Positions 24,653 to 34,003 are shown, numbered from the stretch's first letter. The stretch is DNA of 46,135 nt from an uncultured Blautia sp. (GCA_900541985.1 UQLX01000019.1:1-46135); one strand, 5' to 3'. The notes: generated from the letters alone by a model not told the origin. Translations and numbers: made by a program.

Positions 24653-25849
24653 TTATAAATCATTCCATTCTTGTGAAAGCGGAAAATGATAAGCCATATC
24701 GAAAGCTGAAATAGCTGCTCTATTTACATCCAAAATTTCAGTAAAATCTCGATCTTGCCCTTTAATTCCTTTTTTCCCTAACCCCGATAATAATTGTTCA
24801 GCTGTTTCCAACATTAAAACATGTAAATTTTTTGTTTCAGCATAGGTTTCCAGAACACTATTTTGACATTGTTTATGAAGACAATAAAGATAATGCCTAA
24901 ATGCTTCTTTTTCGCCAAAACCTGTTGATGATGGTAAACTTCCATTGAACAACATTTCACTATATTTATTTTTCATCGTTACTGGAGGTTCAATTCTATC
25001 TAATAGGTCCATACGTTTTGCAATGTCTAAAAAAGGAATTTTATACTCTGATAATGCTTGTGGACAATAATACCATACCGCTCGACGGCTAGGCTGTTTA
25101 TCATCTATTGTTTCAAAATGTTCTGGCTGAAACCATCTTAAATTCAAAAAATTTCCTGATGCAATTGCATCACATTTTGCTAATGCCATACATAATAATT
25201 GATGACTTGCATAACCCACAATCGTCATCTTCCGCTGTCTCTTAATTCCTGCTACTAATGACATAATATTAGACACCCACAATGGTCGATCCACCAAATA
25301 ATATCGTTCCGGATGTTCGCATACAATATATACACCTTCTACATCCCATTCTTCAACATACTCTATCACCCGTTCAATCTGGCTTTCATCATTAAGTACA
25401 TCACTACTCAATGAAATTGTGTGTATATACTTCATATCAGGTGCATATTTTTTTGCACTTTCTATTATTATTTTCTGTATTTTATTCCATAAATCGTCTA
25501 TTTTCTTAGCGGTAATGGAAGGCAACAAAAACGCTTCTGCCTCAACTTCGTTATTTAATTTTGATAGTTCTTCTACTACCGTGTCAAATTGTCCCATTTC
25601 CAATGATGTAATATCACTCTTCGGCCAATATGCATATTGAGACAATTTTTTTTGATATTGTCTAGGATAATATAATTGTGGATCAACAAGTACTTTCCCT
25701 TTTTTCTTATGCACCCTAGTTGCATAACCTTTTACCTTATTGGGCAAAATGTTCATAGGGCTAATGATAATAGTTCCACCATCAAACTCTTCTAAATGCT
25801 CGAGAGCTAACGCTTGCATATTATGTCCCATTTGTATAAAAAGTTCCAT
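24653..25849 (-). CDS. 398-residue protein of the kinase cassette, possible TIM-barrel fold
   Basis: I do not recognise the family. The sequence alternates hydrophobic strands and helices as in a beta/alpha barrel: GGTIIISPMNI, GKVLVDPQLYYPR, AEAFLLPSITA, YIHTISLSSDV, VEGVYIVCEHPE, MTIVGYASHQLLCMALAKCD, AIASGNFLNLRWF. It continues into a helical C-terminus with conserved-looking RHYLYCLHKQC and AAISAFDMAYHF. The strand-8-like motif G.AS...L..A...D.IASG recalls TIM barrels such as the tRNA-guanine transglycosylase superfamily, but catalytic Asp motifs cannot be assigned. No signal peptide or membrane segment. It is the last gene of a three-gene AT-rich operon with a Ser/Thr kinase (13 bp upstream) and a PD-(D/E)XK-like protein. 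I infer a cytoplasmic effector or nucleic-acid-modifying role, weakly. Confidence 0.6.
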   Translation of the reverse strand: MELFIQMGHNMQALALEHLEEFDGGTIIISPMNILPNKVKGYATRVHKKKGKVLVDPQLYYPRQYQKKLSQYAYWPKSDITSLEMGQFDTVVEELSKLNNEVEAEAFLLPSITAKKIDDLWNKIQKIIIESAKKYAPDMKYIHTISLSSDVLNDESQIERVIEYVEEWDVEGVYIVCEHPERYYLVDRPLWVSNIMSLVAGIKRQRKMTIVGYASHQLLCMALAKCDAIASGNFLNLRWFQPEHFETIDDKQPSRRAVWYYCPQALSEYKIPFLDIAKRMDLLDRIEPPVTMKNKYSEMLFNGSLPSSTGFGEKEAFRHYLYCLHKQCQNSVLETYAETKNLHVLMLETAEQLLSGLGKKGIKGQDRDFTEILDVNRAAISAFDMAYHFPLSQEWNDL

Positions 25850-25862
25850 TCTTTAACCCCTT

Positions 25863-26705
25863 CTATTCATAAACAAATGTCTTTTTAGCTACTTTTAACC
25901 AATCTATTGCTTGCTTAGCAGTCCTAGGTCTTCTAGAAGGATATTTTCCCATCATTGCCCCTAATAATGCCATAAACTGACTTTGAGTATCCCCTTTGAT
26001 TGAATACTGTACAGGTGTAATAGTTTCTGTCTTTTGTAAGACTTCAAGTGCATTTATAGAGCCTTCTCTAAATGGATTTTTTCCTGTAATACATTCATAG
26101 GTAACAACTCCTAGTGAAAAAATATCAGCTCGAGAATCAATTTCCTTTTTTAAATTATTAAATTGCTCAGGCGCAGCATATCCAGGTGTATGCGGACCCA
26201 TCATTGCACCTGTTCTTGTCAATGAATCTGCTCCCAATATCCTTGCAATTCCAAAATCCAGGAAAAATATTCTACCATCATCTGCTCGTATAATATTTTC
26301 CGGTTTAATATCTCTATGCACAATACCTTTATTCTCTATACAAGCAATAAACTCTAACCCCTGTTCCAAAAATGTCACTGCTTCCTCTAAAGAAAATCTT
26401 TTGCCACTTTCAAGCACCTTCCGTAATTCTGTTCCTTTTACTTTTTGCTCAATAATATATAATGTCTCTGTTCCCTCATACTCTATGGTTCCAGTTTCAT
26501 ATATTTTAGGTACCATGGATAAGTTTAAATCTCTTTCTATTTGTATTTCCCTAAGAGACCTGGGATCGTTAAGCTGAAAATATAATTTAATAACAGTTTC
26601 TCCATATGAGTTGTGAACTCCATCAAATACAATCTTCTGTCCACCACGTGCCATCAATTCAATTTTTTCAAATTCTTCTTGACACATTTCTTGAAATTTT
26701 TTCAT
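25863..26705 (-). CDS. Soluble Ser/Thr protein kinase of the three-gene cassette
   Basis: 280 residues consisting of a kinase domain only. The Gly-rich loop is MARGGQKIVFDGV and the ATP-binding Lys is K40 (VIKLYF). The catalytic loop is HRDIKPENII (130-139), the metal site is DFG (150-152), and the activation segment ends in GYAAPE (175-180). All residues needed for activity are present. Unlike the housekeeping PrkC/PknB kinases it has no membrane helix or PASTA repeats. ATG at 26705 with AGGAG upstream; the gene is 12 bp downstream of the nuclease-like gene and 13 bp upstream of the 398-residue protein. Stand-alone kinases beside a nuclease occur in several bacterial defence islands; the substrate is probably one of its two neighbours. 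That is inference. Confidence 0.9.
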   Translation of the reverse strand: MKKFQEMCQEEFEKIELMARGGQKIVFDGVHNSYGETVIKLYFQLNDPRSLREIQIERDLNLSMVPKIYETGTIEYEGTETLYIIEQKVKGTELRKVLESGKRFSLEEAVTFLEQGLEFIACIENKGIVHRDIKPENIIRADDGRIFFLDFGIARILGADSLTRTGAMMGPHTPGYAAPEQFNNLKKEIDSRADIFSLGVVTYECITGKNPFREGSINALEVLQKTETITPVQYSIKGDTQSQFMALLGAMMGKYPSRRPRTAKQAIDWLKVAKKTFVYE

Positions 26706-26717
26706 CTCTCATTTCTC

Positions 26718-27446
26718 CTAACTTAAATGGGCAACAGTCCTTCCAATCCATTCATTAAACTGTAAAGACTGATAACTTGACGGTGATGCTAATTTCTTTG
26801 CTTCTACTATTTTTCTAAAACTTCTCTTCTTACAATACAAACCTGTGCCTTGTCTTTCAAACTTTTTAATCGTACTACTTTGCGGATTTGAAGTACTTGT
26901 TAATGCATATGATTGTGATGCAAACCATGTATTAATAAGAGACTGTTCAGCAACTTTCTTTATATCCGTCATTTTAGCTTCCACTGAAATCAATTTTTTT
27001 ATATTATATATCTTTTTGATGTCTACTGGTTTCCATAAGCCGTGATCACGTATAATCATATGTGCATCTAGTAATTTTTCTATGGCCTGAATTGTATCTT
27101 TTTCTGGCATCTTAAGTCTTGTTATCAATTCACTTCCTGTACTTCCTTTAGTCATCAATAACTGAGATAACACTTTTAAATCATTCGTTTCCAGATTTTC
27201 TCTTTGTTCAGACCAATTCTCCAATATTTTAGGTGAATATGATGCAAATACAATGTCAGGAAATCCGGATGCAACTTTAGGTTCTACAAATATAGCTAAA
27301 TTGTTTGTTTTATTGCTTTTTAAAAAATTATGAATATAATATTCAATAAAATCTTCAACCAAATCTAACTCATCCCCTTGAGTTGATGGTCGTGTATACA
27401 ATCCTATATCTTTAATATTATGATCAAACATCAATATCCTATCCAT
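26718..27446 (-). CDS. PD-(D/E)XK nuclease-like protein with an inserted winged helix
   Basis: 242 residues, family not recognised by name. The motif order fits a PD-(D/E)XK fold: acidic residues near 31-35 (LVEDFIEYYI), G-F-P63-D64-I-V-F, then E156-A-K158 within LISVEAKMTDIKKVAEQS, and a following Gln168. Between the PD and the E-x-K strands lies a winged-helix-like segment (residues about 88-140: NDLKVLSQLLMTKGSTGSEL, IEKLLDAHMIIRDHGLWKP). That is the kind of insertion a DNA-binding specificity domain would make. It is the first gene of the cassette, with a consensus promoter 51-80 bp upstream. It may be the DNA-cutting effector, or a regulator with a dead nuclease fold. Confidence 0.65.
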   Translation of the reverse strand: MDRILMFDHNIKDIGLYTRPSTQGDELDLVEDFIEYYIHNFLKSNKTNNLAIFVEPKVASGFPDIVFASYSPKILENWSEQRENLETNDLKVLSQLLMTKGSTGSELITRLKMPEKDTIQAIEKLLDAHMIIRDHGLWKPVDIKKIYNIKKLISVEAKMTDIKKVAEQSLINTWFASQSYALTSTSNPQSSTIKKFERQGTGLYCKKRSFRKIVEAKKLASPSSYQSLQFNEWIGRTVAHLS

Positions 27447-27496
27447 TGTTACATTTCACCCTTTTCAATCTCTCTTTTGCACTTTTTATAGAAACA

Positions 27497-27525
27497 ATTA
27501 TAACAATCCCGCCTTTAAAAATCAA
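27497..27525 (-). promoter_or_regulatory. Promoter of the three-gene cassette
   Basis: Minus-strand TTGATT (plus 27520-27525), a 17-bp spacer and TATAAT (plus 27497-27502), the latter preceded by TGT. It lies about 50 bp before the start codon and 40 bp after the last recombinase stop. The cassette is therefore an independent transcription unit. Confidence 0.75.
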
Positions 27526-27565
27526 TCATTCAAGGCTTCTTAAAATAAACATAACTAGTATTTTT

Positions 27566-29119
27566 TCATCCCCACTCTACCTCCACTCTCCCATCATCAT
27601 ACACATATATTCCGGACACATATTCTTCCAGCATTTCTCGTGTTAGCTTCTCATAGCCTAAATACTTCAGCATCTGCTCCACCGGAACATTTTTTTTCAT
27701 CAGGATTTCTTTTTCGTCATTTATCAGATCAGTCAACTCCTGTACACGTTTCTGCAGTCGTTCTTTTTCTTCTTCCAACTGCTTCTTGGCTTCCATGAAC
27801 TGTTTCTGGTTCATCTGTCCCTCGTGATACTTCTCATAGTTCTGACGGTTCTGAAGCTTTATCTGCTCCTGACGTTTTTCACAGTCCGTACTTTCCAGCT
27901 CATAGGCTTCTATGCTGTCCGTATGCTGTTTTCTCATAGATTGCTGCATCTGTTCCTGGCTGATATTCTGACGTAAATATGCCTTAATTTCTGCCAGCAC
28001 GATATGCTCCAGCATTTTGTTATCAGCTTTTCCGGCAAAACAACCTGTATCTTCTTTTCCTTTACTGTAAGCGCAGCTATAAAGGATATGACCATGAACC
28101 GGACTGCTTGAAGTCAGGCTTCTGCGACAATTTCCGCATTTCACATAACCACCTAACAATGTTGTTTCCCTGTCGAATTTGCTTTTCTTGTTGTATCTGA
28201 TCTGCAGGGACTGTGCTTTTTCAAAAATTTCTTTTGATACAATCGGCTCGTGGTGATTTTCCATCACTTTCCACTGATTTCTCGGCACTGGTACTTCTTT
28301 CCCTGTTCCGGGATCTGGAATCTTTGTCTTTCCATAGACCATACAGCCTATATAAGTCTTATCATCCACAATCTTCCGTATCATATCACTCGTCCACTGC
28401 AATCCTCTTGATGCAGCTTTCTTGCTGTCTGATTTCTGTCGTCTGCTCATGGACTGCAAGGGAGTCAGTATCCCCTCTTCATTAAATAACCGACAAATCT
28501 CCATCTTGGAATACCGCTGATTGGTTAATTCAAATACTCTGCGAATCACTTCCGCTTCGTCCTCTACAATCACCAGTTCTTTCTTATTTTCTGGATTGAT
28601 TCGATACCCATAAGGTGCAGAACCACAACAATACTCACCTTTTCCCCGTCTAGTGTTGACTGCTGCCTTTACCTTTACAGACTGATCTTTCACATAGAAG
28701 TCTGCGATCAATCCTTTAAACTGTACTTCGATGTCTGAACTCTTTCCTTTATAATCTTTAGAATCATATCGGTCTGAAATAGAAATGAATCGTACTCCCA
28801 GAAATGGAAAAATCTGCTCCAGATAAGTTCCCATCTCAATATAGTTTCTGGCAAAACGTGAAAAATCTTTTACCACAATGCACTGCACTTTATTCTCTCT
28901 GGCAAGTTCCAAAACCTGCTTAATTGCCGGACGCTCCATACTAGAACCAGAATATCCATCGTCGTAGAACTCCTGAAATGGCATAGAAGCCAGTTCCGGA
29001 ATATTGGAAATATAATCTTTTACCAGTTTTCTCTGATTGATAATGCTGTTGCTTTCTCCCTCTGAATCATCTTCCATGGAAAGACGGTAATATCCAATAA
29101 TCAGTTTCTGATCACTCAT
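27566..29119 (-). CDS. Large serine recombinase 3
   Basis: 517 residues. The N-terminal resolvase domain has the catalytic Ser in IGYYRLSMEDD, followed by YDDGYSGSSMERP and VVKDFSRFARNYIEMG. The recombinase domain (YGYRINPENKKELVI, WTSDMIRKIVDDKTYIG) comes next. A zinc ribbon follows (CGNCRRSL...YSCAY...GC), then a long coiled coil (KKQLEEEKERLQKRVQELTD). Large serine recombinases catalyse attP x attB integration and, with a partner, excision. It overlaps the next upstream recombinase by 8 bp and is the last of three, so all are likely made from one message. The three differ strongly in sequence, so they are not a recent triplication. Confidence 0.9.
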   Translation of the reverse strand: MSDQKLIIGYYRLSMEDDSEGESNSIINQRKLVKDYISNIPELASMPFQEFYDDGYSGSSMERPAIKQVLELARENKVQCIVVKDFSRFARNYIEMGTYLEQIFPFLGVRFISISDRYDSKDYKGKSSDIEVQFKGLIADFYVKDQSVKVKAAVNTRRGKGEYCCGSAPYGYRINPENKKELVIVEDEAEVIRRVFELTNQRYSKMEICRLFNEEGILTPLQSMSRRQKSDSKKAASRGLQWTSDMIRKIVDDKTYIGCMVYGKTKIPDPGTGKEVPVPRNQWKVMENHHEPIVSKEIFEKAQSLQIRYNKKSKFDRETTLLGGYVKCGNCRRSLTSSSPVHGHILYSCAYSKGKEDTGCFAGKADNKMLEHIVLAEIKAYLRQNISQEQMQQSMRKQHTDSIEAYELESTDCEKRQEQIKLQNRQNYEKYHEGQMNQKQFMEAKKQLEEEKERLQKRVQELTDLINDEKEILMKKNVPVEQMLKYLGYEKLTREMLEEYVSGIYVYDDGRVEVEWG

Positions 29120-30767
29120 ATTCTACCGCCCCCTTAAACCCGAAGTTGATTTCCAGTCTGTTATCACCATATAGATACATACTTTCAATCAGGCTCTCCG
29201 CAAGTTCCGCATTGATTCTGGTTGTCCCATCCAGTTCCAACAGACTTCGTAAAAATCTGGCTTCTTCTTTCTGCTGTTTTTCCAGTTTGCGTATAGTCTG
29301 CTCCAGAGACTTCTTCCTCTCTTCACAGAACACTTTCCAGTTATTACGGTCATCTTTCATTTCTATATAGGCTTCTTTGGAAAGTTCGCCCTCTTTATAT
29401 TGCATAAATGCCTGTGCCATTTTTTCTGAACGTCTTTCCATATCTGCATCCAGTTTCCTGATCTCTGCTTGAATTTCTTTGATTTTGGTAAGAAATACTG
29501 CACTGCTTATAGCAGACATATCCTTTTTCCGTAAGTCAGATAACTGAAACTGTCTGGTCAGCTCTGAACGGACAATTTTCTGCAGCTTCTCTTCGGAAAT
29601 AGATTTGTGACTACATTTTCTTTCATCCCGATACCAGGCAGCATTGCAAAAGTAATACACATTGCCTCTGTATCTGCGTGTACACATTTTCCGCTTGCAG
29701 TCTCCACAATAGAATACATTATAAAATGCTCTTTCATCCTCTTCCCATCCTGCCGTAGTTTTTGTTGTTTTCTGTTGTGCTGCTTTTAACCTGACTTGTG
29801 CTTTGTCAAACAGTTCTCGGCTGATAATCGGCTCATGGGAATTTGGCGTAATAATCCACTGGCTTTCATCCAGTATATCACACCATTTTTCACCTCTTTG
29901 AAATCTGGATTCGTATTTTCTCTGAACCAGATCACCATAATAATTATTTCGATTTAAAACCGCACGTATCGAAGAATTTCCCCACTGATGAAGGTTCTCT
30001 CCATCCTGACAGTACACATGATGATATTGGTTATAGTCCGAAATCCGATGTACCCCATCTTCAAACAGCCTGTCAATAATGCTCTGTATACCATCTCCAG
30101 AAGCATATTCTTCAAAAATCCTGCGGACAATCTTTGCGGCTTCCGGTTCTACAATTAACTTATAAATTCCATTTACCTTTTCCACACAATATCCGTATGG
30201 AGCTGTAGATCCCACATACTCACCGTTCTTCTGTGCAATACGTTTTGCTGCCCGTTCTTTTGCGGAAATGTCTTTCGCATAAGCATCATTCACCAGATTC
30301 TTGATATTCATGGATAATTCCTGATTCTTGGCATCCGGTGCAAATGAATCATAGTTGTCACATACAGAAATAAACCGCACTTTCATAAAAGGAAGAATCT
30401 TTTCCAGATAGTTGCCAGTTTCGATATAATTTCTTCCAAATCGTGAGAAATCCTTTACCAGAATACAATTTATCTTGCCTGCTCTAACATCATTCATCAT
30501 CCGTTCAAATCCAGGTCTGTCAAAATTTGTTCCTGTTTTTCCAAGATCAGAATAAATATCATACACAACAATCTCACACTCTCTGTCCGGATTTTCATTG
30601 TGCTTCTGAATGAATTCTTTTATCAGCGTAACCTGTGTTTCAATAGATTCTGACTTTTTTTCATCACTATCTACGGATAATCTGGCATAAATTGCAGCCA
30701 TACATACCGGAATACCAGAAACTTTCTTCTCTGTGTTTTTCTTATATCTTTTTGCTGTTCTTGCCAT
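29112..30767 (-). CDS. Large serine recombinase 2
   Basis: 551 residues. The catalytic Ser lies in AAIYARLSVDSDEKK. Other resolvase motifs are YSDLGKTGTNFDRPGF and LVKDFSRFGRNYIETGNYLE. The recombinase domain contains STAPYGYCVEK and the zinc ribbon FYCGDCKRKMCTRRYRG...CNAAW. The C-terminus is a coiled coil. The start ATG directly abuts the stop of recombinase 1 (ATAAATG type junction), with AGAGGTGGG inside the upstream gene, so translation is coupled. In tandem-recombinase elements the separate proteins may share integration and excision, but which one is essential cannot be read from sequence. Confidence 0.9.
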   Translation of the reverse strand: MARTAKRYKKNTEKKVSGIPVCMAAIYARLSVDSDEKKSESIETQVTLIKEFIQKHNENPDRECEIVVYDIYSDLGKTGTNFDRPGFERMMNDVRAGKINCILVKDFSRFGRNYIETGNYLEKILPFMKVRFISVCDNYDSFAPDAKNQELSMNIKNLVNDAYAKDISAKERAAKRIAQKNGEYVGSTAPYGYCVEKVNGIYKLIVEPEAAKIVRRIFEEYASGDGIQSIIDRLFEDGVHRISDYNQYHHVYCQDGENLHQWGNSSIRAVLNRNNYYGDLVQRKYESRFQRGEKWCDILDESQWIITPNSHEPIISRELFDKAQVRLKAAQQKTTKTTAGWEEDERAFYNVFYCGDCKRKMCTRRYRGNVYYFCNAAWYRDERKCSHKSISEEKLQKIVRSELTRQFQLSDLRKKDMSAISSAVFLTKIKEIQAEIRKLDADMERRSEKMAQAFMQYKEGELSKEAYIEMKDDRNNWKVFCEERKKSLEQTIRKLEKQQKEEARFLRSLLELDGTTRINAELAESLIESMYLYGDNRLEINFGFKGAVEYE

Positions 30768-32441
30768 TTATCCCACCTCTTTCCTGTACTCTGTCCTGTG
30801 TTCCGCATAAAACCGTCTTATGACTTTCATCTTCTCAATCATATCCTGATAGCGGATGTGAATTTTAATTTGCTTGTTCTCATAAATATAGATTTTATCT
30901 ACAGTCAGTGCCAGCAATGTGCGATCCAGTTCTTTGATTTCCAGTGATTTCTTCCAGTCCTCCAACTGAACAGTTGTAGACACTCCACCCTCAAACATTT
31001 GCTTTACCAGTTTTTTCTGGTTTTCAATCATCTGCTCCAGTTCTTCACATTTTCTTCCGTAACTTTCCCGAAAATCATCGAACTCCTCTTTGCTGATCAA
31101 TCCCTCTTTCAAGTCATCACCCAAAGATGCTTTCAGGCTGTAATAACGGTTATATTCTTCCTGCAACTTACTAATCTGCGTATCATAACCGATTACCTGA
31201 TCGTAACTGACTTTCATTTCACAAAGTTCTTCCATAATCATCTGATAGTCTACGAAAAGTGCCGTATATGCCTGAATCTCTTTCAATACAATCCTTTTCA
31301 GCACCTCTTCCGGAATACTGTGTCTGGTGCAATCTCCACCTTTATTTTTTGTCTGGCAAATATAAAAGGCTTTTTTCTTTCCCTTATACTGATTTACCCT
31401 GCGTATCATCGGTGTATGGCAATCTCCGCAAAATACAAAACCTGAAAAAAAGTTTGCACTGTCCGATGTTTTCGATGCCCTGCCATCATACTGAAGTAGC
31501 TTCTGCACCACATCAAAATCATTCTGCCTGATTATTGCCGGATGCGTATTTTCTACTTTCACCCACTCTGATTCTGGCTTATCCAGACGTTGCTTTACCT
31601 TATAGCTGATTCGTTCCTGCTTGCCTTGCACCATGTTTCCAATGTAAACCTCGTTGGTCAGAATCCTTTTAATCTGCACTGCCGACCATTTCGGTGTGTC
31701 TGAGCTGTGAAATCCAGAATTGTAATTCTCGCCATTTGCCTTTTTATATTCTTTTGGCGACTGCACATGACGTACATTCAGTTTTTCTGCGATTGCTCCA
31801 AGACTGAATCCATCAATTTTCCACGAAAATATTTTTCTTACAATATCTGATGCATAAGAATCAATCACCAGACAATTCTTATTCTCTGGATCTTTGCAGT
31901 AACCATACGGAGCAAACGCTCCAATAAATTCACCTTTTTCACGTTTGATTTTCTGGTGGCTTCGCACTTTACCGGAAATGTCCCGACAATAGCTTTCATT
32001 TACGAAATTTTTGATTGGAACTACAAATGACTTCTCTGAAAAATCTGCTGTTTTACTGTCAAACTGGTCTGTAACTGAAATAAAACGCACATTTAAAGCC
32101 GGGTAGGTCTTTTCGATCCATCGCCCGGCTTCTATATATTCTCTTCCGAATCTGGATAAGTCTTTTACAATCACGCAATTTACTTTTCCAGCTTCTATAT
32201 CAGTTGTCATTCGTTTAAACTCAGGTCGATCAAAATTTCCTCCTGAGTATCCGTCATCCACATATATATCAAAGATCTGAATATCCGGCTGGCTTTTTAC
32301 AAAGCTCCGAAGTAACTCTCTCTGATTTGCAATGCTGTTGCTCTCTGACTTCGCACCGCCCTCTTCCATATCATCTTTCGATAATCGAAGATACAATGCA
32401 GCATCGTATATATCTGGCATATTCATTTGCATCTGTTCCAT
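30768..32441 (-). CDS. Large serine recombinase 1
   Basis: 557 residues. Catalytic Ser in AALYLRLSKDDMEEGG. The remaining motifs are YVDDGYSGGNFDRPEF, IVKDLSRFGREYIEAG and FVVPIKNFVNESYCRDIS. The recombinase domain includes FAPYGYCKDPENKN and WSAVQIKRILTNEVYIG, with the zinc ribbon FCGDCHTPMIRRV...CQTKNKGGDC. It is the first of the tandem trio, with an 84-residue protein gene 114 bp upstream. An attachment site may lie near either end of the element, but I could not define a core sequence. Confidence 0.9.
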   Translation of the reverse strand: MEQMQMNMPDIYDAALYLRLSKDDMEEGGAKSESNSIANQRELLRSFVKSQPDIQIFDIYVDDGYSGGNFDRPEFKRMTTDIEAGKVNCVIVKDLSRFGREYIEAGRWIEKTYPALNVRFISVTDQFDSKTADFSEKSFVVPIKNFVNESYCRDISGKVRSHQKIKREKGEFIGAFAPYGYCKDPENKNCLVIDSYASDIVRKIFSWKIDGFSLGAIAEKLNVRHVQSPKEYKKANGENYNSGFHSSDTPKWSAVQIKRILTNEVYIGNMVQGKQERISYKVKQRLDKPESEWVKVENTHPAIIRQNDFDVVQKLLQYDGRASKTSDSANFFSGFVFCGDCHTPMIRRVNQYKGKKKAFYICQTKNKGGDCTRHSIPEEVLKRIVLKEIQAYTALFVDYQMIMEELCEMKVSYDQVIGYDTQISKLQEEYNRYYSLKASLGDDLKEGLISKEEFDDFRESYGRKCEELEQMIENQKKLVKQMFEGGVSTTVQLEDWKKSLEIKELDRTLLALTVDKIYIYENKQIKIHIRYQDMIEKMKVIRRFYAEHRTEYRKEVG

Positions 32442-32554
32442 TTTACATCGCTCCCAACTTACTTATTCCATTGAATTTGAAGTCAGAAACCATGTATCAC
32501 GTTCATTTTCCCTGACCTCACATTAACATAACATCTGTACCTTTGCAAGACATT

Positions 32555-32802
32555 TTAATACATCAACTCCGTCCTTTTTCTCAGATAATCACTAATGGCA
32601 TCTGTGGCATCCATTTCTCCTGTCATCTCCACAACCACTACATATCCTTCATTCATGTGAGCATACGGCTGATCGCCGGATTTATCCAGAAAAGTTTCCA
32701 CTTTCTCAGAAATAGCTTTATCCATATCAGGAATTAAATCTTCAATGTCCTTTAACTGCTCCAGATCAACACTAGAATCTATTACCGACTGATTCACCAT
32801 GA
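32555..32802 (-). CDS. Small acidic protein preceding the recombinases
   Basis: About 81 residues from the ATG at 32802-32800 (AGAGG about 8 nt upstream); a GTG at 32809 is also possible. The sequence is acidic (LEQLKDIEDLIPDMDKAISE) and ends in a basic YLRKRTELMY. It has the feel of the small hypothetical proteins that accompany serine recombinases in clostridial elements. It could be a recombination directionality factor or a regulator, but there is no recognisable DNA-binding motif. The roughly 480-bp stretch between it and the operators (32810-33290) has no convincing gene. Confidence 0.55.
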
Positions 32803-33291
32803 TGCTCACCTCTTTTCCAACATATTCTTTTTATAAGTCGTCCTATACCTGCAATTTTCTCAACAGCATCACCTTACCTTTCTCATTTTGTTCTCACATT
32901 TTATCTATTGCTATGGCATTGCATATTCTGTTCGGCGTGTTGGCTTCCATTTGTATAACCTGTTGTCAACGTCACAGTCAACCTCTATCAGAGTATTTCT
33001 GAATACTGCCAGCTTCTTCGCAAGCATACCAGTCGTTTCCGGAGTATCTTCGACGCTCGCCCATAAAATCATTTACGGGATTATGGCATCTGTGGAATCA
33101 GATTATACAGCTCATGTAATTTTCAAGGTACAAAAGAGATTTTTTTGAATATCCTTTCACTTATTACATCCTGGAAGCACCAAAATGTTGTTCACTTCAA
33201 AAAAATCCTCTCACTAATAAAGCCTGACAGAATGATTTTACCAACCTCATTTTGTAATAATTTGCAAAATGTATTTATCCTCATCTGTACA

Positions 33292-33376
33292 TTCGCTTCC
33301 ATGCGAACCTTTATCGTACTGTCATTTTAATTCGCATTAATGCGAATGTCAAGCATTTTGTTCGCTTCAATGCGAA
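33292..33376. promoter_or_regulatory. Three 16-bp palindromic operators
   Basis: TTCGCTTCCATGCGAA (33292-33307), TTCGCATTAATGCGAA (33331-33346, perfect palindrome) and TTCGCTTCAATGCGAA (33361-33376) share TTCGC-n6-GCGAA. The spacings are 39 and 30 bp. The last one ends 8 bp before the -35 of the XRE gene, so repressor or activator binding there would control it. The same sites could act on the leftward genes. Confidence 0.85.
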
Positions 33377-33384
33377 TCTTTCTG

Positions 33385-33413
33385 TTTACATTCCCTGTTT
33401 TTGGTAGTAAAAT
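33385..33413 (+). promoter_or_regulatory. Promoter of the XRE regulator
   Basis: TTTACA (33385-33390), a 17-bp spacer and TAAAAT (33408-33413), 32 bp before the start codon. It lies directly beside the third palindromic operator. Confidence 0.7.
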
Positions 33414-33445
33414 GGATTTATCAAAAAGAAAGTTGGAAATCTGAT

Positions 33446-34003
33446 ATGACAATCGGTGATAAAATAAAAAAAATCCGGACATTCCGGAATATGACACAGG
33501 CAGAACTTGGTGCTGCCCTCGGCTGGGGTGATAAAGGAGCAAACCGCCTTGCCCAATATGAAACGAATTACCGGGTTCCCCGCAAAGATCTGGTAACTGA
33601 AATGACTAAGATTCTGGATGTAAATCCACTGGCACTACATGAGCCTACGACTATGGATGCTTCTGAACTTATGGAAATCCTGTTCTGGATTGATGAATTT
33701 AACCCGGCAGCTATCAATCTCTTTCAATTAGAAACTTATCCGGGTGAAAAATGCAATTCTAATGAGGATACTGCTGTCCGTTATCATGATTCTGATAGCT
33801 GGCCAGCTCATCCACCTGTCGGCATGTGGTTTAATTATGGGGTTCTGAATGAATTTATGAAAGAATGGGTTCTCAGAAAAGAAGAACTGAGATCTGGTGA
33901 GATTACCAGAGATGAATATTTCGAATGGAAAATCAACTGGCCACAGACCTGTGACGGGTGTGGAAAATATGCTCCTAAACGGCAATGGAAAAAAGACGCT
34001 TAA
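33446..34003 (+). CDS. XRE-family transcriptional regulator of the element
   Basis: 185 residues from the ATG at 33446. The N-terminal helix-turn-helix is clear: IGDKIKKIRTFRNMTQAELG then ALGWGDKGANRLAQYETNYR and PRKDLVTEMTKILDV. The C-terminal part is acidic and aromatic (WIDEFNPAAINLFQLE, GMWFNYGVLNEFMKEWV, RDEYFEWKINWPQTCDGCGK) and has a CxxC near the end. It is the only plus-strand gene in this half of the window, transcribed divergently from the recombinase block. It probably binds the three upstream palindromes, controls itself and perhaps excision genes. No peptidase motif (ImmA type) accompanies it. Confidence 0.8.
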   Translation: MTIGDKIKKIRTFRNMTQAELGAALGWGDKGANRLAQYETNYRVPRKDLVTEMTKILDVNPLALHEPTTMDASELMEILFWIDEFNPAAINLFQLETYPGEKCNSNEDTAVRYHDSDSWPAHPPVGMWFNYGVLNEFMKEWVLRKEELRSGEITRDEYFEWKINWPQTCDGCGKYAPKRQWKKDA

